From Caenorhabditis remanei (Eukaryota; Nematoda; Chromadorea; Rhabditida; Rhabditidae), in assembly GCF_010183535.1 (NCBI RefSeq), contig NC_071328.1, positions 1,054,001 through 1,118,000 of the forward strand: 64,000 nt of DNA, written 5' to 3'. Below, piece after piece: positions 43,120 through 53,617 of this stretch. A program made the translations under genes and the position numbers. Under the pieces are notes generated by a model. The model saw only the letters and a list, made by a program, of their open reading frames with translations. It did no database searches and was not told where the DNA came from. Every line of letters begins with the position of its first letter. Positions within the stretch are counted from its first letter, which is position 1.

Positions 43120-43438
43120 CAGAGTTGTCCGGAATTCTGGGTTTTTTTGACATTCCGGTTCCGGTTCCGGATTCCAGTTTTTTGAGTTTAATTTTTCCGG
43201 AATCCAGAATTTGAAGTTTAAAAAATTTTTTGATTTTAAAAAGCAGCTATAGCACTTCTTTTTATGTTTTGATCCTCAAAAGTAGTTTAAAACTTTATTT
43301 ATCATTAAAAACACTCGAAAAAAGACTTGGCCTTGCCAATTTATCGAATCATTCCGAAAATTCCAGATTCCGAAATTCCGGAATTCCGGGTTATTTCGTC
43401 ATTCCGGAAATCGAAAAATGTCATTTCGTACAACTCTG
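43120..43438. mobile_element. DNA transposon with CAGAGTTGT ends and 8-bp duplication
   Basis: Ends CAGAGTTGTCCGGAAT and TTTCGTACAACTCTG, flanked on both sides by CTAGTTAG (43112-43119 and 43439-43446). The interior is rich in 'ttccggaattccgg'. It is a full-length, uninterrupted relative of the outer element at 35707. Non-autonomous. Confidence 0.88.
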
Positions 43439-43856
43439 CTAGTTAGGGACTAAGCCAGTTTTTCAAAAAAAAAAGAAGGTTTTTATGATGATGAACGCTT
43501 ATTTTGATTATTTCTCTCTTTTTGGAATAATAGGTTTTAATGAAGTGTCTTATTATTCTTTATTTATTCACGAATAACATTTTTGGCTCAAAAAAACGCG
43601 AAAAAAACATCTTGAATATGTTGGCGGTCACACTATTTTTGATATTTATGACAAAACGAACGGAAATTTTCAAAAAAACCTAAAAGGGAATAGCAGGAGG
43701 GAAATTTTAGGCAAAATTTATACTAATTTCAAAAAGTTTGGTTTAGAAACATCTCTTGCAAAAGTGCTCAGTATCTTCCATCATTAACTGTGAACACTAA
43801 ATTGACTGCGCATCGGCTGAAATTTCAGTAATAAATACTACAGGTTCAAAGAGAAT

Positions 43857-44300
43857 GTGGATGTGGAGGATATCTTTCAACATTTAAAAGAAAGTGGGTG
43901 TATCCGTGAGCTGGTAGCGGAGTTAAGAGAACAACGGGAATCCGACAGAAGAGCTGCTAGAAGAGCTGTTAGGAAAGAAAGGCAGGAGATCAAACGTCGT
44001 ATTAGGTCACAGAAGAAAAAATGGGAGATGGTGCAAGAGGAGCTTCAAATTGCTAGGAAACGTAAGATGAGAAGTCAAAGAAAAACCAGGAAGTTATATA
44101 GAAGAAAGATGAAGAAAGCAAAAGATCGACATTGGCTAAAGTTTCGGGAATTGAAGTACAAGTTCGTGTTTTGTACTCGAGTAATAATGCGGCCGCCAAT
44201 CTTGTGTGTTTCACCTGGTATCAATCGTGTAAGGTCCTTGCTTGTTACTTTCGAAACTTCTTTTAAAGCAAGAAACAAGAAAAGGAAATACAGTAAATGA
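43857..44300 (+). CDS. Hypothetical highly basic open frame (possible last exon)
   Basis: 147 codons, with no ATG near its 5' end. The frame is open back to about 43821 and follows two candidate acceptors ('aaatttcag' ending 43828, 'actacag' ending 43843), so it may be a terminal exon whose upstream exons I could not find. The first half is Arg/Lys/Glu-rich and likely helical or coiled-coil (residues 20-100). The second half is more hydrophobic (VIMRPPILCVSPG). An AATAAA run, part of an (AATA)n microsatellite, begins about 85 bp after the stop. I do not recognise a family. It could also be a transposon or virus-like remnant, but nothing specific supports that. Confidence 0.3.
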   Translation: MDVEDIFQHLKESGCIRELVAELREQRESDRRAARRAVRKERQEIKRRIRSQKKKWEMVQEELQIARKRKMRSQRKTRKLYRRKMKKAKDRHWLKFRELKYKFVFCTRVIMRPPILCVSPGINRVRSLLVTFETSFKARNKKRKYSK

Positions 44301-44384
44301 AGGAAGTTCACGTTTTTAAGGATAACGGACACGGACATATTGAACTCTCAACTCTTAATTTTCACGTACCTTGCGTGCGTATTC

Positions 44385-44412
44385 AAAATAAATAAATAAA
44401 TAAATAAATACA
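44385..44412. repeat. (AATA)n microsatellite
   Basis: About seven tandem AAAT/AATA units. They provide several overlapping AATAAA hexamers downstream of the 43857 frame. Confidence 0.8.
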
Positions 44413-45100
44413 CATTTACTAGCTAAACAACGCGATTGACACAATCAGGGTAAAAAAATTCATTTACAGTTCTCCCACACAACTTTGACATAATTTTCAG
44501 CAAACTGCACGAAAAAACAGGTAAAACTAAGATAAAATGTAATTAACTATTCATTTTGAAGCCAGACAACTCGAAATGACCAAAACCAGTCTAAAGCCCA
44601 GAGGAAAAGGTCTCAGCTCCAAAAACTGGGCAAAACGGTCGAAAACCCAAAGAAAGAGGTAAAAATCTACAAAAAGGAGTAATGTGCCGTTGTCAGATCC
44701 TAATGGGTTTATTTCAGGTGTAAAAATTTATTTTTCACATTTATTCCACATTTTTCTACTTTTCCCTTTTACTAGAGTTTTTTTTTACACAAGTATGTCG
44801 AAATATGAAAAAGGGGAAAATGCTGTTAGACCAACGATAAACTGACAATTGAGATTTGAGATTTGTAAAAACTAGTTTCTCGACGATCGTGAATAAGGAA
44901 GAATGTATACAGTTGTGCATGACCTGAATAACCCTATAACCCCCTAAAACCACAAGAAAAGTATGAAAATGGCCTTAAAACTAAAAAAGAAAGTAACCTC
45001 TTCAAAAGGGAGTAACGACGCTGAGTAAAACTGCGACGAGAAATGCGCGCGCGCCTGTAGGTCAACGCGGCGGAGGTAAGTCTAGAAACTCACGTATTAA
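44413..45100. other. Intergenic, no gene seen
   Basis: A/T-rich with no recognised exon. A GC-rich spot at 45040-45075 ('gaaatgcgcgcgcgcctgta' then 'ggtcaacgcggcggag') resembles widely dispersed short motifs. Confidence 0.35.
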
Positions 45101-45104
45101 CTCG

Positions 45105-45235
45105 GCACAGTTCTTACAACTGCGCTCCACCGAAATCCCCTTGAGAAATGTCTCTTTTTCTCTGCGTCTCTCAACTTCGCACAGACTTTTCTTGGGTTTC
45201 GGAAGAGCGTGGTTGTAAGACATGCGCCGTGGTAA
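45105..45235. repeat. ~130-bp palindrome with GCGCTCCACCG arms, copy 2
   Basis: Same organisation as at 42950-43085: 'cttacaactgcgctccaccg' and a mirrored 'cggaagagcgtggttgtaag', with 'aatgtctctttttctctgcg' between. Both copies are preceded by 'gcacagtt'. Confidence 0.75.
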
Positions 45236-45456
45236 TAGATGATCCCTACCAAAAAGTGCCCATACTACCTCAAGGGAACGCGTTTTTTCTACTGCAACTC
45301 ACTTAAGCCAAATCCACCAATGTAACAAAACACAATACTCTCATCCATTCTTGAAACTCCTCAATATTCCTCAAAAAAGGAGGGAAGAATCTCAAATCTA
45401 GATGATGAGTCTCTAGTTTGAAAAGCTTCTTGTCCCCCTTTTCTTCTTTCTCAAAG

Positions 45457-45519
45457 CCCCCCCCCCAATTCTAAATTAAATTTATCGTCCATTCTTTTGG
45501 TGGTGCATGCCCCCCCCCC
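45457..45519. repeat. Two C10 tracts
   Basis: Runs of ten C occur at 45457-45466 and 45510-45519. On the minus strand these are G10 tracts, which can form G-quadruplexes and are known in C. elegans to be deletion-prone without the DOG-1 helicase. Confidence 0.85.
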
Positions 45520-45864
45520 TCCAAATTCTCCAAAAAGATTCTCCTTTTTTTGGGAGATGACCGGATGGACAGGTCCACCTAAAAGCGAGTGACGTCTTCT
45601 GAAATCTTCTGAATTAAAAAAAATTGGAGAAAAAACTTCAGAAGTTGAGCCACGGGGGGTCCGTGGCACTTCATCCTTACGATGTATCAGATTTCTTTCT
45701 CATTCTCACATCTTCTTGAAAATTGATTCTATTCCTTTTTCATGAAACACGTGACTCATTCAGTTTTCATTAAAATGACAGAAAAATCACAAAACTTGAA
45801 AATTCGGTCGCTCCAAGATTGGCTATCTTTGAGACTTCGTCACAATTTCTTATTACATTCAAAA

Positions 45865-46170
45865 TAGTTTGAATTTATATTTTTCTGATAGATCAAAAAC
45901 AGGGCTGCATTTTTGTAGTTGACTACTTTTTGATAGCTCCACACACTTTTGAGATATGTGCCTTTAAACATGTCTATTCTCTCGAACTGCACCCTCGCAC
46001 ATTCTAGATGTGTGGCTTTAAAGCCGCATATCTCAAAAGTGGGCGGATTCATCAAAAAGTTGTCAACTGTAAAAATGTAGCCCTTAACTTTTTCAACCAG
46101 AAAAATATAAATTTGGGACAGTTGGGACATGAAATGACACCAAGGGGACATGTCAAAATGAGACAACTTT
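45865..46170. mobile_element. GACATGTCCCC-family palindrome downstream of the cysteine-rich gene
   Basis: Right end 'accaaggggacatgtcaaaa' at about 46139; the left outer end is missing. The loop holds 'attctctcgaactgcaccct' and no GA-rich piece. It lies just beyond the poly(A) signal of the 46400 gene. Confidence 0.7.
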
Positions 46171-46325
46171 CAGTTAACACAGGCTACCTTTAAAGGTGCA
46201 TAACTCAAAAGTGGGCGGAGCCATCGAAATGATGTAAACTACAAAAATGGAGATTTATCTCTGGTCTATATCTATATTTAAAAATATCATTGGTTTTTAA
46301 TCAAGGAAGTTTCGAAAACGGTATT

Positions 46326-46331
46326 TTTATT
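46326..46331 (-). terminator. Poly(A) signal AATAAA of the cysteine-rich gene
   Basis: AATAAA on the minus strand 69 nt downstream of the TAA at 46400-46402, a usual distance for nematode 3' UTRs. Confidence 0.6.
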
Positions 46332-46399
46332 GCGGAATATACAAGCAGATAGAAAAAGAAGGAAAATAGAAAGAAAAAAAAATGAAAGACACAATAGAA

Positions 46400-49300
46400 T
46401 TAGTACCTCGAGACATTATACGCGTCGGGTCGATGGGCGGTTGCCGGAGCCGTCGACGACGTATAATATCGGTCTTCGGCAGAATAGATGACCTGATCAC
46501 CAGGTACCATGACACGCGAAATTTCAGAATCTCTTGGTGACGAGTCGACGTGGATTACTTGACGAGGAGGAGGAGCTTGACGGGTTACTGGGATATAATT
46601 AGCGTTGCCAGGGACATCGGGATAATTAGAAGAAGAAGCGATAGGTTGCGGGTATTGGGACGGTTGGGTGGCGATGATTGGAGAGGAGACTAAACTGAAA
46701 TTTGGGATTATTACATCATATTTCACCGGAAAAGTTATATATATATATATTTTTTATTTATGTTCTGATAGATCAACCCAAGGGCTACATTTTTGTAGTT
46801 GAAAGATTTTTGATAGCTATTCACGCTTTTGAGATACGGAGCGTCAAAACTAGCGTCTTAAAAGAAGGCGAGAGAGCGTACAAAAAGAGGAGGGTGTCTC
46901 GCTTCTCTGCGTCTCCTCCCCTCTCCCGCGCGAGCGCTCTGGAAGTAGACCATCTTTAAAGGCGCATAACTCAAAAGGGGGAAGAGCTATCAAAAATTTT
47001 TCAACTGCAAAAATGTAGCCCTTAACTTAATCTACATGAAAAATATAAATTTGAAACAAGTAAAACAAAAACTGACATCAAGTGGACACGTCAAACATGA
47101 CAATTTTCAATCAACGCTTATTCTTGGAGCCAGTCTTTAAAGGCGCATATCTCAAAAGCGTGAATAGCTTTCAAAAAGTTTTCAACTACAAAAATGGAGA
47201 TCTAGGCTTGATCAATCAGAAAAATATAATTTTGGGCTGTTTGGATAAAGTTTGATAGTAGGAAGACTTATCAAAGCTGACTGATTTTTCGGTGAAAATT
47301 TGAAAAAAAAACTCATTTTTTGACAAGAAAGATACGATAACCATTTTAAATAAAAAGACTTAAACTGACACCAAGGGCACATGTCGAAGTCAAAAATTGG
47401 GAACTACAGTAACCCTAGAACCCTCCTACCATACCTTGTTGCACATTCTTCTTCTGATTCCGGTTTCTGAGTCCAAACCATCCGGCAAACCAGATTCCCG
47501 CAATACAGACACACGGTAGGCAGCAACAGAAGAGTAGGAGACAGATGCCCACAATGATTCCAATAATCCGTCCGGCATACCAGAAGTCGTCACTGCAACA
47601 AGACCCACTACAGCAAAGTTGCTCGAGAAGCGCGGCGCGGAGCGATTGAAGCCTCTGGTACAGTTTTTTGGACGGCGCGTCATGGGCCATGTGTCACTTT
47701 GGCTCGATTCGCGGCACATTCTCTAATAGCCATCCGGCTCATAATAGGCCACAGACATAGAACTCGTCAAGACCTACATTTTGGTACATGTTTCAGCTCA
47801 TAATATTGAGTTTGAAGCGGGTTACGCGGTATGCACGATTAATGATATTTTTTGCAGTTTTTTGATTTTTGAAACAAGACAATTTGATATCCGCCTGAAG
47901 ACTCAAAAACTTAGAATCTTGAACCTCTCAGGGTACCGTAAGCCTATGCCTAAAGACTCAAAAACTCAGAATCTAGGTTAGGTGTCGCGGTTAAAAAAGC
48001 AAAGCGGTTTCAAAACATTTTGTATCAGTTTTCAATGTTTTAATAGAGAAAAACTGCAAAATCTTGGAAAAACGCAACTCGTCTTGCATTTCGCGGCTCG
48101 AACGGGCATAAGGTTAAGCGTCGTGACGATACTTGTGAACCGGGTCTGTGACCTACTACGGGCCAGGTGGCTGATCGTTAATATACCGCGGATAAAGTGT
48201 CAAAAAAACATTCTAGCCCGGCCCGCGGCACATTAACGATTGCTATTCGGCCTGACGTATGGTATAGGCATAGAACTCGATGAGATCTACATTTTAGTGT
48301 ATTTTTCAGATTTGCAAACCGGACCGAAACGGGCCGAAACGGGCCGGCTCGTAACTCCCTTGAAACTCAATATTATGAACTGAAAAATATACCAAAATGT
48401 AGATCTTGGCGAGTTCTATGTCCATGACCTATTACGAGCCGGATGGCTATTTGAGAATGTGCCGCGGGCCGGGCTAGAATGGCTTTTTTGGCCATTTTCG
48501 CGTTTTTTGGCACTTTTTCACGGCCCGCGACATATTAACGAATAGCCATCCGGCCCGTAGTAGATCACGGACGTAGAACTCGTCGAGATCTACATTTTGG
48601 TATATTTTTCAGCTCATAAAACTCAGTTTGACGCGAGTTACGCGTCGGCCCGGTTTGCAAGTATGGGGTTTAGTTTAACTCAAAAATTGCTAAAAATCGT
48701 CATTTTAAAACGAATTTTCTCGAAAAAAAAACGTCTAAAATAGGGATCCCTTGGAGGAAATTCAGAATGTATTTCAAAATGTGCTGAAAAATATGAGCAT
48801 TTCTATAAATAATACTCAAAAACCCCCACTAAAAGCGAATTTTCAACCCAAAAATGTTCAAAATTGGTTACTCGGAAATTTTTATTTTAAAAATCGAATT
48901 TTTGGAGTTTTGAGGGGAAAATGAGGAAAACCATACTTGCAACGGGCCGGGCCGGGCCGGGCCGTGACGAGAATTTACAAGGCCCGGCCCGAAGGCCCGG
49001 CTGAACAAATTTGAACTAAAATTTTGAACAAAAATTTGAATTTTTTTGAATTTTTTCCCAAAAACGTCGAATTTTTGACTATACTTCAGAATTGAATCAA
49101 AAGCTAGTTATGCATCAAAAAATTGAATTTTTTAATGTAAACTTTCAAAAAAAGCCAAAAATTTTGGTAAAAAGTGGGTGCCTTTTTTTGAAGCCGGGCC
49201 TTCGGGCCGGGCCGTAAATTTGCAAGTATGAGGAAAACTGATTTTTCAGTTCATAAAACTCAGTTTCAAGCAAGTCGCGGCCCGTTTCGGTCCGGTTGAG

Positions 49301-49616
49301 AATCTGACCACGGTTACGCCTAGCTTTATGGCTCGCGCACCACGGGTATGAAACCACGGGTATAAAATCCCACCTTCCAATTTTGTCCTGACCGGAAAAG
49401 TGTGTTTTTTAAAATGAAAACTGTTGAAAACCATTGAAAACGCATAACTCCTCGGTTTGGCCCAACTTACCCATACATATCATAACCTCCATAATAGCTT
49501 CTCTTCGATCTCGCCGCCCCAATCATTTCTCCTTCTTCCGTACTATACTGGCAGGCCACTGTTGCCACCAACACCAATAATAATAGTAGAACGGATTTAG
49601 CGGAGAAATGCCACAT
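46400..49616 (-). CDS. Cysteine-rich single-pass membrane protein with signal peptide
   Basis: Minus-strand exons: 49471-49616 (ATG), a second ending at 47435, and 46400-46689 (TAA). Exon 1 encodes a clear signal peptide (MWHFSAKSVLLLLLVLVATVA then CQYS). Exon 2 carries CCSGSCCSDDFWYAG, a long hydrophobic segment (IIGIIVGICLLLFCCCLPCVC) and FGLRNRNQKK. Exon 3 is a Pro/Ser/Tyr-rich cytosolic tail with TRQAPPP. Two acceptors for exon 2 keep phase: 47652 (217 residues) or 47607 (202 residues); I cannot choose. Exon 3 must use the acceptor after TTTAG (start 46689), since the stronger TTTCAG five bases earlier breaks the frame. The layout (secreted Cys-rich N-terminus, one TM, Pro/Tyr-rich tail) recalls Shisa/CYYR1-type adaptors, but I claim no family. 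Intron 1 holds the GGGCCGG elements at 47.7-49.2 kb. Confidence 0.75.
46750..47285. mobile_element. GACATGTCCCC-family palindrome with an extra right arm, intron of the cysteine-rich gene
   Basis: Starts in a TA run at 46738, with arms 'agggctacatttttgtagtt' and 'aactgcaaaaatgtagccct'. The loop has 'gaggagggtgtctcgcttct'. A second right arm lies at 47130-47270. Ends are eroded. Confidence 0.65.
47700..48680. repeat. Decayed CATACTTGCAA/GGGCCGG palindromes in the intron
   Basis: At least three arm copies ('tagccatccggctcataata' type, 'agatctacattttggtatat' and 'ttcagctcataa..ctcagtt') occur in both orientations. The right terminus 'cggtttgcaagtatg' is intact near 48665; the left terminus is degraded ('agatttgcaaaccgg' near 48309). 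Related to the intact element at 48932. Confidence 0.6.
48932..49230. mobile_element. CATACTTGCAA element with GGGCCGGGCC core and 8-bp duplication
   Basis: Ends CATACTTGCAACGGGCC and TTTGCAAGTATG, flanked by AGGAAAAC on both sides (48924-48931 and 49231-49238). The interior has GGGCCGGGCC runs at both ends and an A/T-rich centre. Same family as 7523 and 35764; it lies in the intron of the cysteine-rich gene. Confidence 0.88.
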
Positions 49617-49984
49617 TTTTCTTTTCTTCTCTGAAAAAGAGAATATTTGAGAAGTGAGGTGATGATATAGGGGTGTCATATTTGTTTGGCCTCTTCTCTT
49701 TTATAGGTTTTCAGTATCAAGGTGTGGTACCTATTTCAGTCAACATACTACACGCTCAATTGCATTTTCAAAAATGTTCGGAATAAAGTTAAAAGGGCGG
49801 AAGCGACAGGTCATCCTGTTTTTTGGCGAATGGTTTCGGGTCACTGCAGTTATGACTATCTGGGGCGTCGTTGGCGCGTTTTTGTACCTTGTCTAAAGTT
49901 TCAAGGACTGTTACACAAAGTATGCTAAAAGTGGGCTCTACTGATAAACGCAAAAGATTTGAAAAAACTGAAAAGTTCCCTAAT

Positions 49985-50665
49985 TTGACATGTCCCCTTG
50001 GTTTCACTTTTTGTCTCAGATGTCCCAAATTTATATTTCTCTAGTAGACCAGTTCTTAGGCTTCATTTTTGTAGTTGAACACTTTTCGATAGCTCCGCCC
50101 CCTTTTGAGATATGCACATTTAGGATACTGTAGCTTGCCTTCCCCCAAGTAGGCAATCTTTAAAGACGCATATCTCAAAAGTGGGCGGAGCTAGAGGAAA
50201 GCTGTCAACTGAAAAAATAAAGCCCTATGTTTGGTCTATCAGAAAAATATAAATTTGGTTTAGTTGGTTGAAAAGAAACTGCTGAAAAAACCCTGTGAAA
50301 AACACTTAAATTTTGAATTTCGAAATTTTTCGAAAAACGTAAATTCTAAACCTACAAAAGGGAAAATGTGATATTTACAACAATGTAACCAGGAATATGA
50401 CATAAAAGTGTCAAAAATTAAACCCAATTAAAAAAAAACATTAACTAAAAACAAATTTCAAAAAATTCTGATTCTTCAGAAAACTTTTTTTTTTGCAAAA
50501 TTTGAAACAAATGACTATCTTTAAAGACGCATATCTCAAAACCCTGTATAGCTATTAGAATGCTTTTAACTACAAAATTAGAGCCCTAAAATTGATCTAC
50601 CAGAAAAATATAATTTTGAAACATTGGGGATAACAAGATACCAAGGGGACATGTCAAAGTTTGCC
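49985..50665. mobile_element. GACATGTCCCC palindrome and a separate right arm
   Basis: First copy 49985-50262 (left end 'gacatgtccccttggtttca', right end eroded). A separate right arm at 50515-50665 ends 'accaaggggacatgtcaaag'. The two are separated by A/T-rich filler. Confidence 0.7.
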
Positions 50666-50837
50666 TATTTTCACGATTTTTTAAAATTTCCAACTTTTTG
50701 AAGCGTCATATCTCCAAAGCGTAAATAGCTATCAAAAAACTTACAACTGCAAAAATGCAGCCCTTGTTTTGATCTACATAGAAAATATTATGTCAAACGC
50801 TTTTACCGTTTTCAAGTCGGTCAAAAAATGCAACAAA

Positions 50838-51227
50838 CTCACCTTCTGACAAAAATCGGATAATTGACGTTGAGGGTGGCAACTATAATGAAAATGTTTC
50901 GATTTCGGCTTCTTCATCTCCAATCGAAATTTTTTTGGGTAGGCGTGTCCTTTTTCCTCTCCAAAATCCGGAATTCTCTCTTTTCCGAATATTTTCCCTA
51001 CAAAGCTCCCGCTACTGTATTCACAAAAGAGGTGAAGGGCTCTTGAAGTTGGAGAATTCTCTCCCGATGAGCCTGTTGCTCACTTTTTGTTTGTGTCTAA
51101 TAGAGCTATTCAGAATACAAAAATTTCGGTGACGTAGAAGTTTTGAAGTGGTGGTGGCAGCGGTTTTTTAGGTACACGTGGAGGAGCTGGATTTTTTTCG
51201 ATGGAAAAAAAAATGACGGGTTGGGAT
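50838..51227 (-). other. Orphan exon-like blocks, minus strand
   Basis: Between TTTATTCAG and a TGA, 51110-51227 reads SQPVIFFSIEKNPAPPRVPK with a following KPLPPPLQNFYV, a proline-rich frame. A ~40-nt block ends before a GTGAGT donor at 50841-50842. They lie upstream of the cysteine-rich gene on the same strand and could be alternative 5' exons or a small separate gene. No ATG and no family is visible. Confidence 0.25.
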
Positions 51228-51384
51228 CTGAATAAATAACTTACCGATCTGAAATAAATGGTGAAAATTATGGGGTACACTGATGACACGTTGCTAAGAT
51301 AATGCGCTTTACTGATAATCGGAAAAAACTTTGGTTACGGTAGTTACTAGCACCGTGAAAAATTCTTTTTTTTAACTTAAAGTT

Positions 51385-51535
51385 CTAGAATGTCCCCTTG
51401 GTGCCAATTTTTGTCCCATTAGTCCCAAATTTATATTTTTCTAATAGACCTGGTCTTAAACTACATTTTTGTAGTTGACAACTTTTTCTAGCTCCGCTCA
51501 CTTTTCAGTTGTACGCCTTTAATGAGAAGATACTG
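51385..51535. mobile_element. Half copy of the GACATGTCCCC palindrome
   Basis: Only the left arm is present ('gaatgtccccttggtgccaa' to 'cttttcagttgtacgccttt'), with no mirrored right arm nearby. Confidence 0.6.
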
Positions 51536-51714
51536 TAGATTGTGATACAGATGTAACCGTCTTGAAAAAAACAGGAGGTTGAAATGCAGTTTTTATTAAA
51601 TTAACGCAATTCATACCTACAGTAAGAATCCCCAATTAAAAACTTTAAGCGAATTCCGAATATGTAGACAATGCTTGCAGAACACTCATAGTCGTTGAAT
51701 TATTAAAAATTCCA

Positions 51715-53345
51715 AAGTTTGACATGTCCCCTTGGTGTCATTTTTTGTCCCAATCGTTCACAATTTGTAATTATTGGGTAGATCAAAACAAGGACTACAT
51801 TTTTGTAGTTGGAAGTTTTTTGATAGCATCGCCCCCTTTTGAGATATGTGCTTTTTAAGGTTAACTCCTGGGACGTCGCCCCTTGAAAGTAGGTTAACTT
51901 TAAAGGCGCATATCTCAAAAGTGGGCGGAGATATCAAAAAGTTGACAATTACAAAAATATAGCCCTATTTTTGTTCTATAAGAAAAATATAAATTTGGGG
52001 CACTTGGGACGAAATGTGACACCAAGGGGACATGTCAAAGTTGACCGATCTCAAAAGTAAATCGACGTTAGAGGAATGTGCTTTTTTTATAATTTTGGGG
52101 AAAAATTACTCAAAAAATTGCGAAAAACATGTTTTTAACAAAAACAATTTTTTTAAAGTTGTGATGTTTTACGTAAAAGTGCTTTCTAGGGACTCGACCC
52201 TTCAAAAAAAAACTTAAGTGCTCAATTTTTTTTTGAGTTTGAAACAGTTGGGTTGAAGGTTTGTCAAAAACCCTTAAATATTGAAATTTTAAAAAAAAAT
52301 CATTTTCTTCATTTTTTAAAATTAAGATCGTATGTTTTAAGTCTAGATTTTAAGTCGCAGGTTACGTTTTTTGTTCAATTTTTTTTCAGACACCACCAGA
52401 CACCCTCTCGATGACGTAAATAGTCTCCCCCATAATTTTCCCTATTCTCCACTACTCAATACCCATTCCTCCTCCTTTCTTAAAGCTCCGAGCCACCAGC
52501 GTCTCATCTCTTCAAGAGCCGCGACGCGACCGCGTCGCCGCTCTCTCTCCGTCTCTTACTCTCTCGTCACCGCAGCAGCAGCAGCAAAGGAGAAAAGAAA
52601 GGGGGAATACACATACATACAGCCCCGAAGCAACAAAATGAAAAGAGAGAGATAGTGAGAGACGGAGAGAGTTAGAGAAATAGAGAGTGAGGGAGAAAGA
52701 GACGGAGAAACATGGATGCACCAAGTGGAAAGGGAGATATTTCGATTGGCACCGAGGCGGCGGCCCTTTTTTTTGCTTTTTTTTGGGTTTATAGTGTCTT
52801 AAATTTCGTTTTGCTGAGTTAAAATAGCTGAAAATCGCAAAATTTTCAACCGGACTAAAATTTTTTTCTAATTTTGAGCCCCTAGAAAGCACTTTTACGT
52901 AAAACATGATAATTGTGATTCGCATAGCTTATTTTTTACGTTTTTACATGATTTTCGCAATTTTTTTGAGTAATTTCTCTCCAAAGTTATGAAAAAAGCA
53001 CATTCCTCTTACTTATGAGATCCGTCAACTTTGACATGTCCCCTTGGTGTCACATTTTGTCCCAGGTGCCCCAAATTTATATTTTTCTAATTGACCAAAA
53101 ATAGGGCTATATTTTTGTAGTTAACAGTATTTTGATAGCTTTACCCACTTTTGAGATATGCGTCTTTAAAGATGTCTAGCTTTCTTGTGCGCGCTTTCCA
53201 GCCGTCTGGCTTTAAAGGCGCATATCTCAAAAGTGGGTGGAGCTATCAAAAAGTGGTCAACTACAAAAATATAGCCCTATTTTTGTTCAATAAAAAAATA
53301 TAAATTTGTAAGAATTTACTCAAAGGGGTTGATATGGCACCGGCT
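51715..53345. repeat. Large inverted repeat with two GACATGTCCCC copies as arms, upstream of gpb-2
   Basis: Full palindromes at 51715-52045 and 53028-53345 are themselves part of larger inverted arms. Sequence 52045-52195 ('gaggaatgtgcttttttta', 'acgtaaaagtgctttctagg') is complemented at 52862-53027 ('cctagaaagcacttttacgt', 'aaagcacattcctc'). The spacer 52200-52860 holds C/T-rich and CAGCAG sequence (52540-52600). An acceptor 'ttttttttcag' ends at 52389. Confidence 0.75.
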
Positions 53346-53449
53346 CAAAGTTAGTCATTTTTTCACTTCCAGTTTTATCCTTTGAAATCGGCTTTTCTTT
53401 CTTTTTTGTTCCTTTTTTCTTGGTTTTCAATCCAATTTTCCAATTTTTT

Positions 53450-53617
53450 TTTGTTTTTTCAGGGAATGAGCCTCTAAACCTACAACAAACCGTCTAAAAT
53501 CCCCCGTCTCATCCAATTCTTGTGTCACACCCCCTTCAATTTTGCATAATCTCATTTTCTTCATTTCTCACTAAACCGATCTCAATTTAAATTAAAACAA
53601 CAAAAAAACTGACAAAA
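53450..53617 (+). promoter_or_regulatory. gpb-2 5' UTR with splice acceptor and short upstream frame
   Basis: 'ttttgttttttcag' ends at 53462 and is a likely trans-splice or 5' UTR acceptor. The ~155-nt leader that follows starts GGAATGAGCCTCTAA, which contains a four-codon upstream frame (M-S-L-stop) that could damp translation. Confidence 0.45.

Noticed and set aside
47426..47719. 97-codon frame GFNRSAPRFSSN... on the minus strand
   Set aside because: It overlaps the Cys-rich TM exon in another frame. The frame with CCSGSCCSDDFW and a clear TM helix fits the splice phases of the flanking exons.
52371..52925. Two overlapping frames near the gpb-2 upstream region
   Set aside because: Both derive from C/T-rich and CAG-repeat sequence and lack start context or family features.
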